Below are positions 10,690-21,826 of a DNA stretch of 64,000 nt, in pieces. A program made the translations under genes and the position numbers. The stretch covers positions 45,749,431 through 45,813,430 of the forward strand of contig OY757026.1 in NCBI GenBank assembly GCA_963580285.1. Reading direction: 5' to 3'. The DNA is from Lucinisca nassula (Eukaryota > Mollusca > Bivalvia > Lucinida > Lucinidae). Numbering within the stretch: position 1 is the first letter of the stretch; the number at the start of each line of letters is the position of its first letter. The notes under the pieces are model-generated. The model did not search any database, was not told the origin of the DNA, and saw only the letters and a list, made by a program, of their open reading frames with translations.

Positions 10690-11300
10690 TCAATAATATA
10701 TAATAATTTTCATTATTTCAGTAACGGTTGGGAATTCGTCAAGCAGCAGATAACAGTCAACCTGCGGTAGCATCAGCACCGATAGAGGATGGCCGAACAA
10801 GAATACTAAGCTCGTATTAAAGTGATCAGCCCATCTTTTCATGATAGTTTCTTTGTCTGTCAGAAGACAAGTTCCATCTGCAATAAGCAGATAAGCCTTA
10901 GGGTCCATAAACCGTCTTTATCGCAACAAAGAACCTCTTCATATCCTTTCTATTTGCAAAGGACGGGATTTCATCAGCCTTATTGCACAACCAGGTGTCT
11001 CGCATATCTCTGGGGGTCTAGTTTGGTTTGTCTTGCAAATATCTGAATAGGCAGCCTTATTAGATAGTGAGATGGAATCACTGAGGTATGCCCTGTGTTT
11101 TGGTGCGTCTCTTTGAGGTGTCCCTGGTTTTCTTGTTTACGAGATAGGGAATGCATTGTTGAAGAATGAACTGTGTCTCTGAAGACAATAAAGATCTCTT
11201 CCGGATCATCTAATCTGCTGCTGTCATGGATGAAGGCTTGCCTCTTTCTGTCTTGTTTCAGCCCAGAAACATCCAGTCTAGCGGACACTTTCTTGTTTGG
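10690..11300 (-). pseudogene. Non-LTR retrotransposon linker and RT N-terminus
   Basis: Minus-strand pieces in order: KKVSARLDVSGLKQDRKRQ, then FRDTVHSSTMHSLSRK, then DGTCLLTDKETIMKRWADHF and LPQVDC..LLDEFPTVTEIMK. This is the endonuclease-to-RT linker of a non-LTR family widespread in molluscs, and it parallels 15655-16260 on the plus strand. Frames are broken several times and the RT core is absent. With the minus-strand endonuclease at 12690-13095 it forms one element split by repeat A. Confidence 0.7.
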
Positions 11301-11309
11301 TTTGGTTGC

Positions 11310-11446
11310 ACGGCGGTGGGCCGGACTCTTTGATGACGGTCCCACCCTAAATCCTTTGAATTCGGGAAAGATGGAACCGGATATTTCCTGGGTTCGATCT
11401 AACTGGTGGTTTTCTTCTGCTCTGATGTCGGATTGTTGTTGAGTCC
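11310..11446 (+). mobile_element. Degenerate repeat A fragment (internal part)
   Basis: Aligns by eye in plus orientation to the segment of repeat A around the ORF stop (GCACG-CGGTGGGNC-GG...TATGACGGCTCC and TCTAACTGNTGGTTTTCTT). It abuts a minus-strand repeat A copy at 11449. Confidence 0.5.
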
Positions 11447-11448
11447 TC

Positions 11449-12301
11449 AAAGTAGAAGTAAAACAAAGATCAGGAATTGATACAATTAACTTACTCCACC
11501 CATAAAAGACACCAAAGGGAAAGAAATACAAACATTAAGCGACCAGACCATAATGGAAACCTAAACAAAGGAAGGCCATAAGGACAGATACTTTCCCACA
11601 AAATCGCCACAGAAGAGCCGCCTTGGAACGGTCAGTGGAAGATTTCCACTGGGGGGCTTAAATCGATTTTACGTGGCCACAATCCTCGCCCTTACTTCCG
11701 TCGCGATTTAGACAAATAATTTGTTCAGTCCGCATGAAGGCCTCCTAACTCATCAGTGCAACATCTCCGTGAACACAAAAATCAAAGAACCACAGAGGTG
11801 AGACAACAGTGAGGACTCGACAGCAAGAAACCACTGAAATGCTGGAGCAAAAGAAAACCAACAGTTAGACTCCGATGAGCCCGACCAGAGACAGAGCATC
11901 AGGCACCAACCAAAATTATCTCTCTAATTTTCAATAAGCCTTTACGTTGGAGCCGTCATAGAATCTGAGGCCTGACCCACCGGCGTGCAATTAAAGAGGG
12001 AAGCAAAGTTGCCAACCGTGATTGGGTTAACTACCATGCATGCAGTCTGTCGTATAATATCCATGTTGTACCCAATCTTTTTATATCGAAGAATGATTTT
12101 ACGAAATTGGGTGCTGAAGTCATTGCGGTTATATATTTTTCTGAATTTATATACTAAGTCACCATAAAATTCGGGTTCCGATAGACCTTGTTGCAGAAGA
12201 GATTTAAGTCCAATATTGAATTTTGAAATTAAATCAGAATGGCGTCTATAAAATTTTGAAAAGGCTTTGCGTAGTTTATGGTACCGATAACCCTGATTCA
12301 T
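11449..12301 (-). mobile_element. Repeat A copy, longest in window, with 119-aa ORF
   Basis: Minus-strand ORF 12301-11942 encodes 119 residues: a basic N-terminal part (NQGYRYHKLRKAFSKFYRRH, SKFNIGLKSLLQQ), then GLSEPEFYGDLVYKF, RYKKIGYNMDIIRQTACMVV and a C-terminal SLFNCTPVGQASDSMTAPT stop. About 490 bases of 3' non-coding region follow to the fixed end at 11449. Only one residue (D/N) differs from the overlapping ORF at 8107-8354, so the protein seems constrained or the copies recent. I do not recognise the domain. The segment sits inside a degraded non-LTR element and is inverted relative to 8107-8922. Confidence 0.7.
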
Positions 12302-12689
12302 GATAATATTAATCTATACATAACCATTTTACCATGAATTTTATCATGGCTCACTGTTGAGCTAGAAAGCCTCCATGCGGATCAATTTTTATTGTTATTT
12401 TGTTTAATACTGTACTGGAACTGATAGCGAGGGTCGAACTTTTATAAACTCCGGAGCTGAATCACCCCCCCCCCCCCACCCCCAAACCCAGTAGTTTAAC
12501 TACTGACCGTCCAGAGGCGGTCGTTCTTTTGCAGTGCCTTACTTGTTATTTAGCTTTGTGCCGTAGGTCCATGTTTCGTCTGTTCTTGTGTGTTCCTCCG
12601 TGTCACTTTCTACAGGTGACTTGAGACGGCTGCATTCTTAGATTGTGGCCTCTCCTGAGTGACCTTTTATTACTAATTTCTCTTAGGCT
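12302..12689. other. No clear feature; poly-C tract
   Basis: Contains a 13-base C run (12465-12477). The stretch separates repeat A from the minus-strand endonuclease remnant and may hold decayed retrotransposon sequence. Confidence 0.4.
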
Positions 12690-13095
12690 GAATGGGGAGT
12701 TTGAGTTTACTGAAAACAAGCCTGTGATCTGTCCAGCAGTCTGCACCACACATGGTCTTTGCATCCATAACGTCTTGTTACGAGTTGGCAGACGGTAGGC
12801 TGTGTGTGTGTGGTCAGCAGTTCAAGCTCTGCATACTTCCTCAAAAGAAGGAGGCCATTGCTATCGCACTATTCCTACTCGTGATCACTTCTCCCCAGTT
12901 TTTTTGGTTTGTGTCCAACCAAGCATTGAAGTGTCCCAGGGGGATTAGTTTGTCTTCCCGGGGTGTAGCAGAAATCAAAGAATCCAGCTCATTATAGACC
13001 TTGTTCTTGATCACATTTGGGTTGGTCATTGTGGATGCATAGGCACTTAAAATATTTCCATGCCTCTTACCAGACAAGGGTAGTCTGAGCGTCAT
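12690..13095 (-). pseudogene. Apurinic-like endonuclease domain remnant of non-LTR retrotransposon
   Basis: The minus-strand ORF 13095-12841 reads MTLRLPLSGKRHGNILSAYA, TMTNPNVIKNKVYNELD, SATPREDKLIPLGHFNAWLD. LGHFNAWLD corresponds to the LGDFNAR motif of the exonuclease-endonuclease-phosphatase fold; the catalytic Asp is His here. After a frameshift, DAKTMCGADCWTDHRLVFSK near 12700-12760 carries the conserved SDHR-like motif (TDHR). The fragment is inactive. It lies back to back with a plus-strand RT remnant at 13198, so the locus was rearranged. Confidence 0.75.
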
Positions 13096-13197
13096 CTGGC
13101 GGTCATTTATGTTTTTTAACGTCCTGAGAGCTTGCTGACTAGTTGTGATTCGCCGGCAAAGCCAACTCCTGTTTCACACCTCTCTTCTTTTTTCCGT

Positions 13198-14790
13198 CTA
13201 CTCCAGCAGAAACTGTAGCCAGCAAAGCCCTTGCTCTGCAAGGCGAGTCTCACTCAGAACTACAAAGACGTCTGGCATCCGACAAGGCCCCAGGATAAGA
13301 GGCAATGCCTGCTGATATCTACAAAGCAGGTGGTACTCCAGTTGCAGAGTTTTTTCACATTATGTCGAGAAAAGAAGCCATCCCTCAAAAATTCAACGAT
13401 GCATCAACACTTTACTGCCAATTGCTGGGAAGATCCTTGCAAGGTTCCTGCTTAACCGACTGAATGAACATTTAGAACAGCCAGGGCTTCTACTAGAAAG
13501 CCAGTATGGTTTCAGAAAAGACACAGGAACAATTGACATGATCTTCACAGCAATGCAGCTCCAAGAAAAAATACCAGGAACAGGACACGGACCTATACAT
13601 GACCTTTGTCGACCTTACCAAAGCATTTGACACAGTCGGCCGTGAGGGTCTTTGGAAAATCATGGCGGAGTTTGGATGTCTAACCAAGTTAATAGCAATG
13701 GTGAGGCAGTTCCACGATGGAATGCTTGCACAAGTCTAAAATGATGGTAAGCTTTCGGATCCATACCCTGTGACAAACGGAGTCAAGCAAGGCTGTGTCC
13801 TAGCTCATCACTGTTCAGCAAGATGTTCAATTCCATGCTCACATATGATTTCCAAAACGGCGAAAATGGTATACCTATACCGCTTTGATGGGAAGCTTTT
13901 CAATCTCAGAAGGTGCAAGCCAAATCAAAGGTACAGACAGGGTGCTGGACGAGTTCCACTTTGCTGAATCGTTACTAACAAAAGGTGCCCCTACAGAAGA
14001 GCAGGTGCAAAAAGGTATTGATCCAGTATTTTACACCTGTGATAGTTATGACCTCACAAACAGCATCAAAAGACTAAGGTAGTCTATCAACCAGCACCTG
14101 GCAATCCTTACAGAGCCCATCATCACAATTAAAGGTCAAAGATTGCAAGTGGCAGACCTGTTCGCCTATCTTGGACGGACACTGTCAAGGGTCGTGCACA
14201 TTGATGATGCAGTCAATACCAGGATTACTAAAGCAGTTTGCCAACAGACTGAAAGTCTACAGAGCTGTGCTGCTGCCAATACTATTGTATGCATGTTAAA
14301 CATTGACAGTTTACCAACGGCACGCTAAAAGACTGAATCATTTCCATACAAGCTGTCTTAGAATATTGTTAAAGATTAAGTGGCAAGACAGGATTCCAGA
14401 CACAGAAGTCCTGAAAAGGGTAGGGATGTAAAGTGTACATACTCTACTGAAGCTAGCACAGTTAAGATGGACAACGAAAATTCTCCATGGTGAACTAAAA
14501 ATGCGCAAACGCTTCCATGATGGTCAGAAGAAGCGCTACACGGACACCCTCAAAATATTTCAACATACCAACAAAGCCGTGGGAACAAATTGCGCAGAAC
14601 AGAGCTAAGTGGCGAGGCCTTATTAGAAGGGGTGCTAGTGAATATGAGGCATAAAGAATCAGAAAGCGCATAGTGCAAAGCCAGACTAAGGCATCGCAAA
14701 CACAACTGTATTCCTCTAACCTCTGTTGCTTTATCTGCAACATACATTTCAGAGCTACGTACCGCAATCGAAATCTGAACATCGCCGAAT
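13198..14790 (+). pseudogene. Non-LTR retrotransposon RT remnant, copy 1
   Basis: Pieces in shifting frames: AMPADIYKAGGTPVAEFF, FGCLTKLIAMVRQFHDGM, and motif A FVDLTKAFDTVGREGLWKIM (about 13599-13665, Asp intact). Motif B is VTNGVKQGCVLA (about 13770-13805). Motif C reads FHFAESLL where FLFADD is expected, so the catalytic Asp pair is lost. A decayed C-terminal region (YLGRTLSRVVHIDDAVNTRI, IKWQDRIPDTEVLKR) follows, with remnants of the terminal zinc finger near 14715-14760. There are many stops and frameshifts. Confidence 0.8.
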
Positions 14791-15571
14791 TTTCAATTGT
14801 TGTGCAAAGTTACCAGGCAAGACGACAGTACCTGACGCCAAACAGTGCAATGTTTCTGATACCACCGCGACACAGATTCGTCAGATACAACATGGCCGTT
14901 CGAATTTAAGTTCCTCAGCGCTTTGAAGTCTGTGCAAAAATCTGCAAATAAATTATTCATTTAAGCTTAAGAAATCATTTTCCAGGTTTACCCTCTACCA
15001 CAGAGGCAATGGAATGTGCAATTATTCCAACAGACCATTCAAACCAGGAAAGCCCGACAGGGTAAGACATTTCTGAAAATGTATCATAATAAATATAGCA
15101 AATATAATGGTTGCAGTTTGACTGTTTTTCTGGGTATTAAGAGTTATATTTTATTGTTTACACTAGCACATTATGTGCCTGAAAAGTAGCTCCCGTCTTC
15201 AGATGTATTATAGGTCAGCAAAAAGTATTATAAGTCAATACCCGATTATGCCATGTATTTATTCGAACATCTTTATCAGGTTACTAGAATGAACGGTTGT
15301 GGTATAAATGTGTATTCTGGGTTTACCAGCTTTTTTCTTCCCTCCTATAATACAGTTTACATGTATCTATTTTTCTGTTTGTTTTCAATTTAAGAAAAAC
15401 AGTTAGACAGGAAGCTTGGATGGCGGTTTTCCCCATAATAGAAGTGCAGTCAATGATCAGGAATCGCTCTAATCATTGGAATCTCATTTACTATGTTATA
15501 GTTTGAAGGAAGGACAGACATGATGTCAGGGTAACAAAGACTATGTGTTGTGCACACTGCGTGACAGATCC
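14791..15571. other. No feature recognised
   Basis: AT-rich sequence between two retrotransposon remnants. A weak repeat A 3' fragment may lie near 15440-15480. Confidence 0.4.
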
Positions 15572-15640
15572 ACCTTTAGTGTCTCTGATGGGAGCTCTGG
15601 GTTAATTGTATCGATTCCTGATCATTGCCTCCACTTCTAT
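15572..15640 (+). mobile_element. Repeat A subfamily 3' end
   Basis: GTGTCTCTGATGGGAGC, TTAATTGTATCGATTCCTGA and CTCCACTTCTATTTT match the extreme 3' end of a diverged repeat A subfamily, also seen at 20825-20900 and 38155-38345. Confidence 0.5.
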
Positions 15641-15654
15641 TTTGTTGTCAGCAA

Positions 15655-17937
15655 ACTCAGTCTGCACGACAACCACAAGGCAAGAAAGTATCCAGGAGAC
15701 TGGATGTCTCTAAGCTGAAACAAGACAGTAAAAGGCAAGCGTTCGTCCATGTTTTAAGAGACACCGTTCACTTTTCAGCAATGGATTCCCTAGGACCAGT
15801 ATCTCGTAAACAGAAAGACTGGTTTGACTAGAATGACGAAGAAATCCAGAGACTCCTTGAAGCGAAACACACACACACACACAAAATAAAACAAAGGCAT
15901 ACCTCACTGACATCTTGAAAAGATGGGCTTAGCACGTTGATAGTGTTCTTAACAGACCATCAACTACGCTCGTATCAATTATGACTCCAGCTGACGTGTC
16001 TCATGAGCTACGTCGGTCGGTGTGTGCTCGGGGGAGGATGTGCTGTGTTTGCCGGGTCTTGTCCATCATCCGTTTCGGTTTCAAAACTTTGGGGTTTAGA
16101 CACACTGATGAAGATTAAATATCAGAAAGGCCTCTGTGTCACTAAATCTGGTATAGTTACGCCTTGATTATGGCACTATCAACAGACCACCTCAGGTGGA
16201 ATATAATCGGCTGCTTGATAAGTTCCCAACTATTTCTGAAACCATGAAGAAATTAAACGTTTGTAATCTGGCAAATTTCGATCATATGCAATACCTGCAA
16301 ATCAGGTGGCACTCCAGTTACAAAAAAAAAAACGACACGGTTATTTACATTATGTGGAAAGAAGAAGCCATGCATCAAGAATCAAAGAATATCCCCGACA
16401 ATCCACCTATTTATGTGTAAATGGAAGAATCAGGTAGGTCTGCGACAATCACCGTGGCTTCTCTTTATTGTCAAAAGCTGGGAAGGCCCTAGCAAGAGTC
16501 TTATTAAGCTAACTGAATGAACACCTTCAGCAGCCAGGGCTTCTATCAGAAATCCAGTATGGATTAAGAAAGGGCAGATGAACAATCGGTATTATCTTCA
16601 CAGCAAGACAGCTTCAAGAGAAATGCCAGGAACAGAACACGGACTTCGGCATGACCTTAATTTACCTTACCAAAGCGTTTACCACAGTCAGTCGTGAGGG
16701 TTATGGTAAAGTTTGGCTGTCAAACCAAGTTCATAGCAACGGAGAGGCAGTTCCACGATGGTATGCTTGCATGGGTCCAGAATGATTTTGAGTTTTCTGA
16801 TTCAAGCAAGGATGTTTACTAGCCCCAACACTGTTCAGCTTGATGTTTCATGCCATGCTCACAGATGCTTTCCAGGATGGTGATAATGGTATACCTTTAA
16901 GGTATCGCTTTGGTGGGGAGCTTTTTAATCGTAGAAGGTTGCAAGCCAAATGCAAGGTGCAGAGAGAGATGTTAAATGAGTTCCTCTTTGCTGGTGACAT
17001 GGCAAAGGGTGCTTCAACAGAAGTGATGTTGCAGAAAGATGTAGACCAAGTATCTGACTCCTGTGACAGCTTTGACCTCACAATTAGCATAAAAAACACT
17101 GAGGTGGTATATCAACCAGCACCTAGCAAGCCTTACAATACGCCAAACATCACGGTGAAAGGTAAAAAACTGCAAGTAGTAGATAAGTTCGCATACCTTG
17201 GCCCCAATTGTTATCCAGAGCCGGGCATATTGATGTCGAAGTCAATGCCAGGATTACTAAAGCTAGCACAGCATTTGGCCGACTAAGGGGTATTGTTTGG
17301 GATCGAAATGGAATCAGGCTCGACACAAAGCTGTAAGTCCACAGAGCTGGGGTGCTGCCAACACTTTTGTATGCACGTGAAACATGAGCAGTTACCAAAC
17401 GGCAGGCCAAAAGACTGAACCACATGCGTATAAGTTGTCTCATAAAACTCTTGAAAATTAAGTAGCAAGACAGGGTTCCAGACACAGAAGTCTTGAAAAG
17501 GGTCGGGATGCAGAGTGTACATACTCTTCGGAAACTGGTTAAGATGGACAGGCCATGCTACCAGGATGCCTGAGGAACGGTTGCCAAAGAAATTCCCCTA
17601 TGGCGAATTAGAAACGGGCAAACGTGCCATGGTGGTCAGAAGAAGCGTTACATGGACACTCTCAAAGCCTTTCTCAAGGACTTCAACATACCAATAGAGT
17701 CGTGGGAGCAAATTGCACAGGACCAAGCAAAGTACCGATGTCTCATCAGAAGGGGTGCTGGTGAATATGAGGCAAAAAAAAATCAGCGATGCCGAACAGA
17801 AGCGTGCACAGCACAAAGCAAAAGCTAAGGCATCACCAACAGAGCTTTCGTCTTCTAACCTCTGCTGCCTTATCTACAACAGACAGTTCGCAGCTAGAAT
17901 TGGTCTCATCAGCCATATTAGAACACACAAACATTAG
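15655..17937 (+). pseudogene. Non-LTR retrotransposon linker-RT-zinc finger remnant, copy 2
   Basis: Linker: QGKKVSRRLDVSKLKQDSKR and LRDTVHFSAMDSLGPVSRKQ (15680-15830), then DILKRWA..DSVLNRPS (~15912), an unrelated insert, and RLLDKFPTISETMKK (16205-16255). Motif A is MTLIYLTKAFTTVSREG (~16650), with its Asp replaced. The 148-aa piece 16840-17286 covers MLTDAFQDGDNGIPLRYRFG, motif C FLFAGDMAK (ADD lost) and VVYQPAPSKPYNTPNITVKG. The C-terminus at 17937 (CCLIYNRQFAARIGLISHIR) is a C2H2-type finger lacking a Cys. Same family as 13198-14790; dead. Confidence 0.8.
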
Positions 17938-18779
17938 CGTTTCTCGCATATGATTAAGGTTTGCCATCGTCAGTTATGACGGACGAACTATTATAATATT
18001 TACTGGCACATTAATACATCAGTTCCAATCCTATGACTACACAAATTAATGTGTGCTAATCGTCAACTCAAGCTTTTTGTAAAAGCTAATACTTGCATTG
18101 AGTCACCTCGTAGCCGAAGATAACAATACGCACAGTCCAAAGATGCCAAGTTGACATTTGCGACCGACGAAGATTCAGTTAACCCATAAAATGCCGATCA
18201 CTACAATTGTCATCAGCTTTGTCGTCTGCCATTTAATATAAGTCATTTTTTCAAACAGTATTTTTAAAACGTTTGCAAAAAAAATCAGCAGACGACATAA
18301 AATGACAACATTTTCAGAAGTAGTTTTTCTCGGCGTCGGAGCATCCGTCAAGCGTACAGTATTTACCGTAAGCCTGAGCAAACAGTTTTAGCCCTGATGA
18401 GATGAAAAAGAAGGCGGCGTCTGATCACGGACTACACATCCTGCTATTCTAGACACAACATCGGGTATTAAATTGCACTTGTTCAAAATTTTAGAGAGTT
18501 GAGGTGTCCGAATATTAAGGGTAAATACGGTAATCAGTCCTCAACATCTATGGATTATGGGCTTCAACATAGTGGAAGTTGTGGGCTCTGAAATAGGATC
18601 ATATGTGCTAAGACTGATAAGATGCCTCTCTACCTCCAATTACTATATAAAGACCACCGTAGGGGCTTTTAAAAAGAGGTCTACTAGACCAAACGTGGTC
18701 TATAAGACAACTTTTAACAGTCCCAAAGGTGGTGTTGTACAAGAGCACGCCGAGTGTAGAAACCACAAAGAAGGAATGA
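17938..18779. other. No feature recognised
   Basis: GGCGGCGTCTGATCACGGAC near 18414-18433 is a half of hairpin-G. Nothing else was seen. Confidence 0.4.
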
Positions 18780-18925
18780 CCGAAACGTTTCAGGACGGCA
18801 GGGCTTGGGATGTCGTTTCATCTCAAAGTTGGGTAAAAGTCCCACAAAATTTAAAGCAACGTCTCCACAATGACATATAAAGTGTTGACGGGGACGTTAA
18901 ACCTAAAAACAAACAAACAAACAAA
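18780..18925 (+). repeat. SINE-B 3' fragment
   Basis: Carries ATGTCGTTTCATCTCAA, AAAAGTCCCACAAAATT, GTTGACGGGGACGTTAAACC and a CAAACAAACAAACA tail. Confidence 0.65.
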
Positions 18926-19179
18926 AAACAGACAATAAGGCTTAATTAATTAAGGTGGTCCTAAAGGCGGAATTTCACTCTTTTTTTTCAAACTGATGAC
19001 GACTGATACTGAGCTACGGGTAAAGTATCAGCACTTAGACTTTGCGTTTCGCCCACCGGGGCTTGGAGAAATAGATATGGCTGCTTCGTACTTCCACGCA
19101 GAGCTGAAAACCGACATAACATTTGAATAATGCTAAACCGCTTAGAATGCAAAGAGAAAGTTGTGCGTTTCGGACCGTC

Positions 19180-19318
19180 CCTAAAAGTCCATCGGTTCCT
19201 TTGGACGGCATGACTTAAGACGTCATTTCATTTCAATGACGGGTAACAATCCCACAAAATCGGAATCTACATCTCCAAAATGACCAAAATATTGTTTGAC
19301 GGAATTCAAACAAATAAA
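19180..19318 (+). repeat. SINE-B 3' fragment, diverged
   Basis: GACGTCATTTCATTTCAATG, AATCCCACAAAATCGGAA, CATCTCCAAAATGACC and TTCAAACAAATAAA follow the SINE-B order but with many changes. Confidence 0.5.
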
Positions 19319-20404
19319 ATCCCGCTTTATCGAAAACACCTGCAGCATGCTGCTCGTCAGTCATTGCCAATTACCGTACATTTCCGGAATTCTGAAACTA
19401 TGTTCATAATAAAAAAATTCAATTGTGTGTAATCCTTAGAACCGCCTAAATGAGTGTCCTAGCGAGCATCCTCAAACTTTTTGAAGTAGAAATAAGAAAA
19501 CAAAATCAAAACTTTTCATCAGAAAAAAATAAAGTTCAGTTGTAGGACCAAGAAACAATGCACTTGGTCACACGGATTCATTTTTCTACTGGAATTCTTA
19601 CAGGTTCTATTTTAATTACCGAGCTTTAGAACGGAATGGAACAATAAAAAAAGTCTATCGAATCATAAAAAAGACTAAAACAATTTTTAGGTTTCAAATA
19701 TTTTGCTTAAAGGTCATTTATCAGGAAAATTTACATAATTCTAGAATTAAGTATACTGAAATAATACATAAAGAGGATCGTTTAACTGAAAACCGCATGA
19801 AAAGATCCCATTTGTTTCAAAGTTGTGTGCATTTCTATCTGATACGTACCTTGAATTTTGGTTGATTTAGATCCACAATACAATATTTTGTGACATCATT
19901 GTTGTTATTACATTTTTTAGTTAACTTTAAAACTGTCATATTTTCAATTTCTATGATTTCATCATACATTTTTCTTATGTCCACTGATGGCTGTGAATCT
20001 AATTGATACCTCTGGATATAAACTTTCATTTCTAAATTAAAATGTTTATTTAAGTTGTAAAAACATTTCATTTATAAATTCTTTAGTTAAGTTAATAAAA
20101 ATGCTCTTTGCATGTCTTATAAACACATAACCTACAACTTTATGCTATTTGGTCTGCATACAAACATGTTATCTGAAGTTTAAATCATTTAAATTAAAAT
20201 ATTTAAACATATTATTAATTGATTATCTTATATTACACAAGGTCAACCAATATTCAAAAATCATAAATCATGTTTTTAATTGCGTAACAGTTACAGGTCC
20301 AATACGAAATTACTTGATTAATAACATTATATTATTTGATATATAGACCTTAGGTTTGAAATTAGAAGGAATTGTCTCTGAGTTTTGACTAAGATCAATT
20401 TCAC
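19319..20404. other. AT-rich, no feature recognised
   Basis: Long AT-rich stretch with only short chance ORFs (for example 19835-20071 minus, 20149-20346 plus). Confidence 0.45.
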
Positions 20405-20816
20405 TGATATGATTAGGTGGCTAAGGAACTTCTGATGATTGCAAAACACCAAATATATTGATTATTTAAAAGTTCAAATAATTCGAAGTCAACTATGACA
20501 TCATTGAATACTTCGTGAATATTTAAAATATCACAATTTTTCATCCTAAAATGTTCACTTTTTCGGCGATAAAGGTGGCAATGTATTTGTATAGGTGTGT
20601 TTGCGTAATGGATATGATTAGGTGGCTAAGGAACTTCTGATGATTGTAAAACACCAAATATATTGATTATTAAAAAGTTCAAAGAATTCGAAGTCAACTA
20701 TGACATCATTGAATACTTCGTAAATTTTTAAAATATCACAATTTTTCATCATAAAATGTTCACTTTTTCGGCGATAAAGGTGGCAATGTATTTGTATAGG
20801 TGTGTTTGCATAATTG
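20405..20816 (+). repeat. 206 bp direct duplication ending in a MITE-A half
   Basis: The segment starting GATATGATTAGGTGGCTAAG at 20405 recurs at 20611, a period of 206 bases, with few differences. Each copy ends in the right half of MITE-A (TCACAATTTTTCAT...GGTGTGTTTGCGTAATGG). The junction at 20610/20611 shows the MITE end fused to the start of the next unit. Confidence 0.8.
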
Positions 20817-20824
20817 TTTGTGTT

Positions 20825-20900
20825 TCTTCCCCTTTGTTGTCTCTGATGGGAGGTGTGGGTTAACTGTATCGATTTCTGGTCATTGCCTTCACTTTTATTT
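20825..20900 (+). mobile_element. Repeat A subfamily 3' end
   Basis: CCCTTTGTTGTCTCTGATGG, TTAACTGTATCGATTTCTGG and CCTTCACTTTTATTT match the diverged repeat A 3' terminus. Confidence 0.5.
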
Positions 20901-21011
20901 AAATGTGGTGTTTTAAGTTTCTTTTGATGCAAAATTGACAACATGAGCACTTGGCTGTTGAAGGCAATCCAGAACTACGATATTGCTCAGAGAACCAGAA
21001 TAGTTTATGGT

Positions 21012-21280
21012 CACCAACAGACAAACGGGTGATCTTTCCAAAAGTAAAGATAAATTGTGTAACCAACAGGCAAATGGGTAATCTTTCCAAAAGTAAAGAT
21101 AAATTGAGTAACCATCAGACAAATGGGTATGTTTTCCAAAAGTAGGGATAAATTGAGTAACCAACAGACAAATGGATAGTCTTTCCAAAAGTAAATCAAC
21201 AGACAAATGGATAATCTTTCCAAAAGTAAAGATAAATTGAGTGACAAACACACAAATGGGTATGTTTTCCAAAAATAAGC
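21012..21280. repeat. 49 bp minisatellite, ~5.4 copies
   Basis: The unit AACCAACAGACAAATGGGTA...CTTTCCAAAAGTAAAGATAAATTGAGT starts near 21015, 21064, 21113, 21162, 21198 and 21246. The fourth unit is shortened to 36 bases. Because 49 is not a multiple of three, the repeat reads open in all minus frames, producing spurious 98-119 aa ORFs. Confidence 0.85.
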
Positions 21281-21541
21281 TGAAGCGTTAAACATAATAC
21301 CAGACATTTAATACCGGTTTCTCTCAGTCTTTCCGTGTTATATTCACCACCTTGTGAAGTAATAGCATACTTAGTATAGAGTATCGTATTTACAATACTG
21401 TTTTTTTTTTTATTTACTTATTTATTTTTTTCACTAGCATGTTCAAATATCATACAGCATACAAAATGGTAATTTCTATAGAGTGTGCTCTTAACTAATA
21501 TCCATTTCTGGATGCTTTCATGCGATATACAATGGCGGCAT
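21281..21541. other. No feature recognised
   Basis: Contains a T-rich run near 21403-21430 and nothing else noticeable. Confidence 0.4.
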
Positions 21542-21826
21542 CATCACGAAAAAAAAAACCTATTTAAATACACTGCAAACTTTACTGCCGAAAAGGCAAA
21601 ATTTTCAAGATGAAAAATTGTGATATTCTTCGTATCCCCATCCGAAACATAGACCGCGGGCACACGCAAGAACCGCCTCATAGTAGCGGCTCCAACGAGC
21701 GCCCACAATCCACATCCCAGAGCAGAGATAAGGAAGAACAAAAAGATTACCCCTGTAAATCCCAGTTTTACTGTATAAAAGTGGGGTTCGTGGGGGTCGA
21801 AATTGTATAGGCGTTTTTTCGTAATG
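21542..21826. mobile_element. MITE-A copy, full length, diverged
   Basis: Ends CATCACGAA (21542) and TATAGGCGTTTTTTCGTAATG (to 21826, last 20 shown in part) are inverted. Internal order is typical: AAGATGAAAAATTGTGATAT, AACATAGACCGCGGGC with its partner GCGCCCACAATCCACAT, and the CCCAGTTTTACTGTATAAAA/GTGGGG hairpin. The ORFs on both strands here are by-products. Confidence 0.7.

Noticed and set aside
20913..21307. Leucine/phenylalanine-rich minus-strand ORFs of 98-119 aa resembling membrane proteins
   Set aside because: They read through a 49 bp minisatellite in shifting frames.
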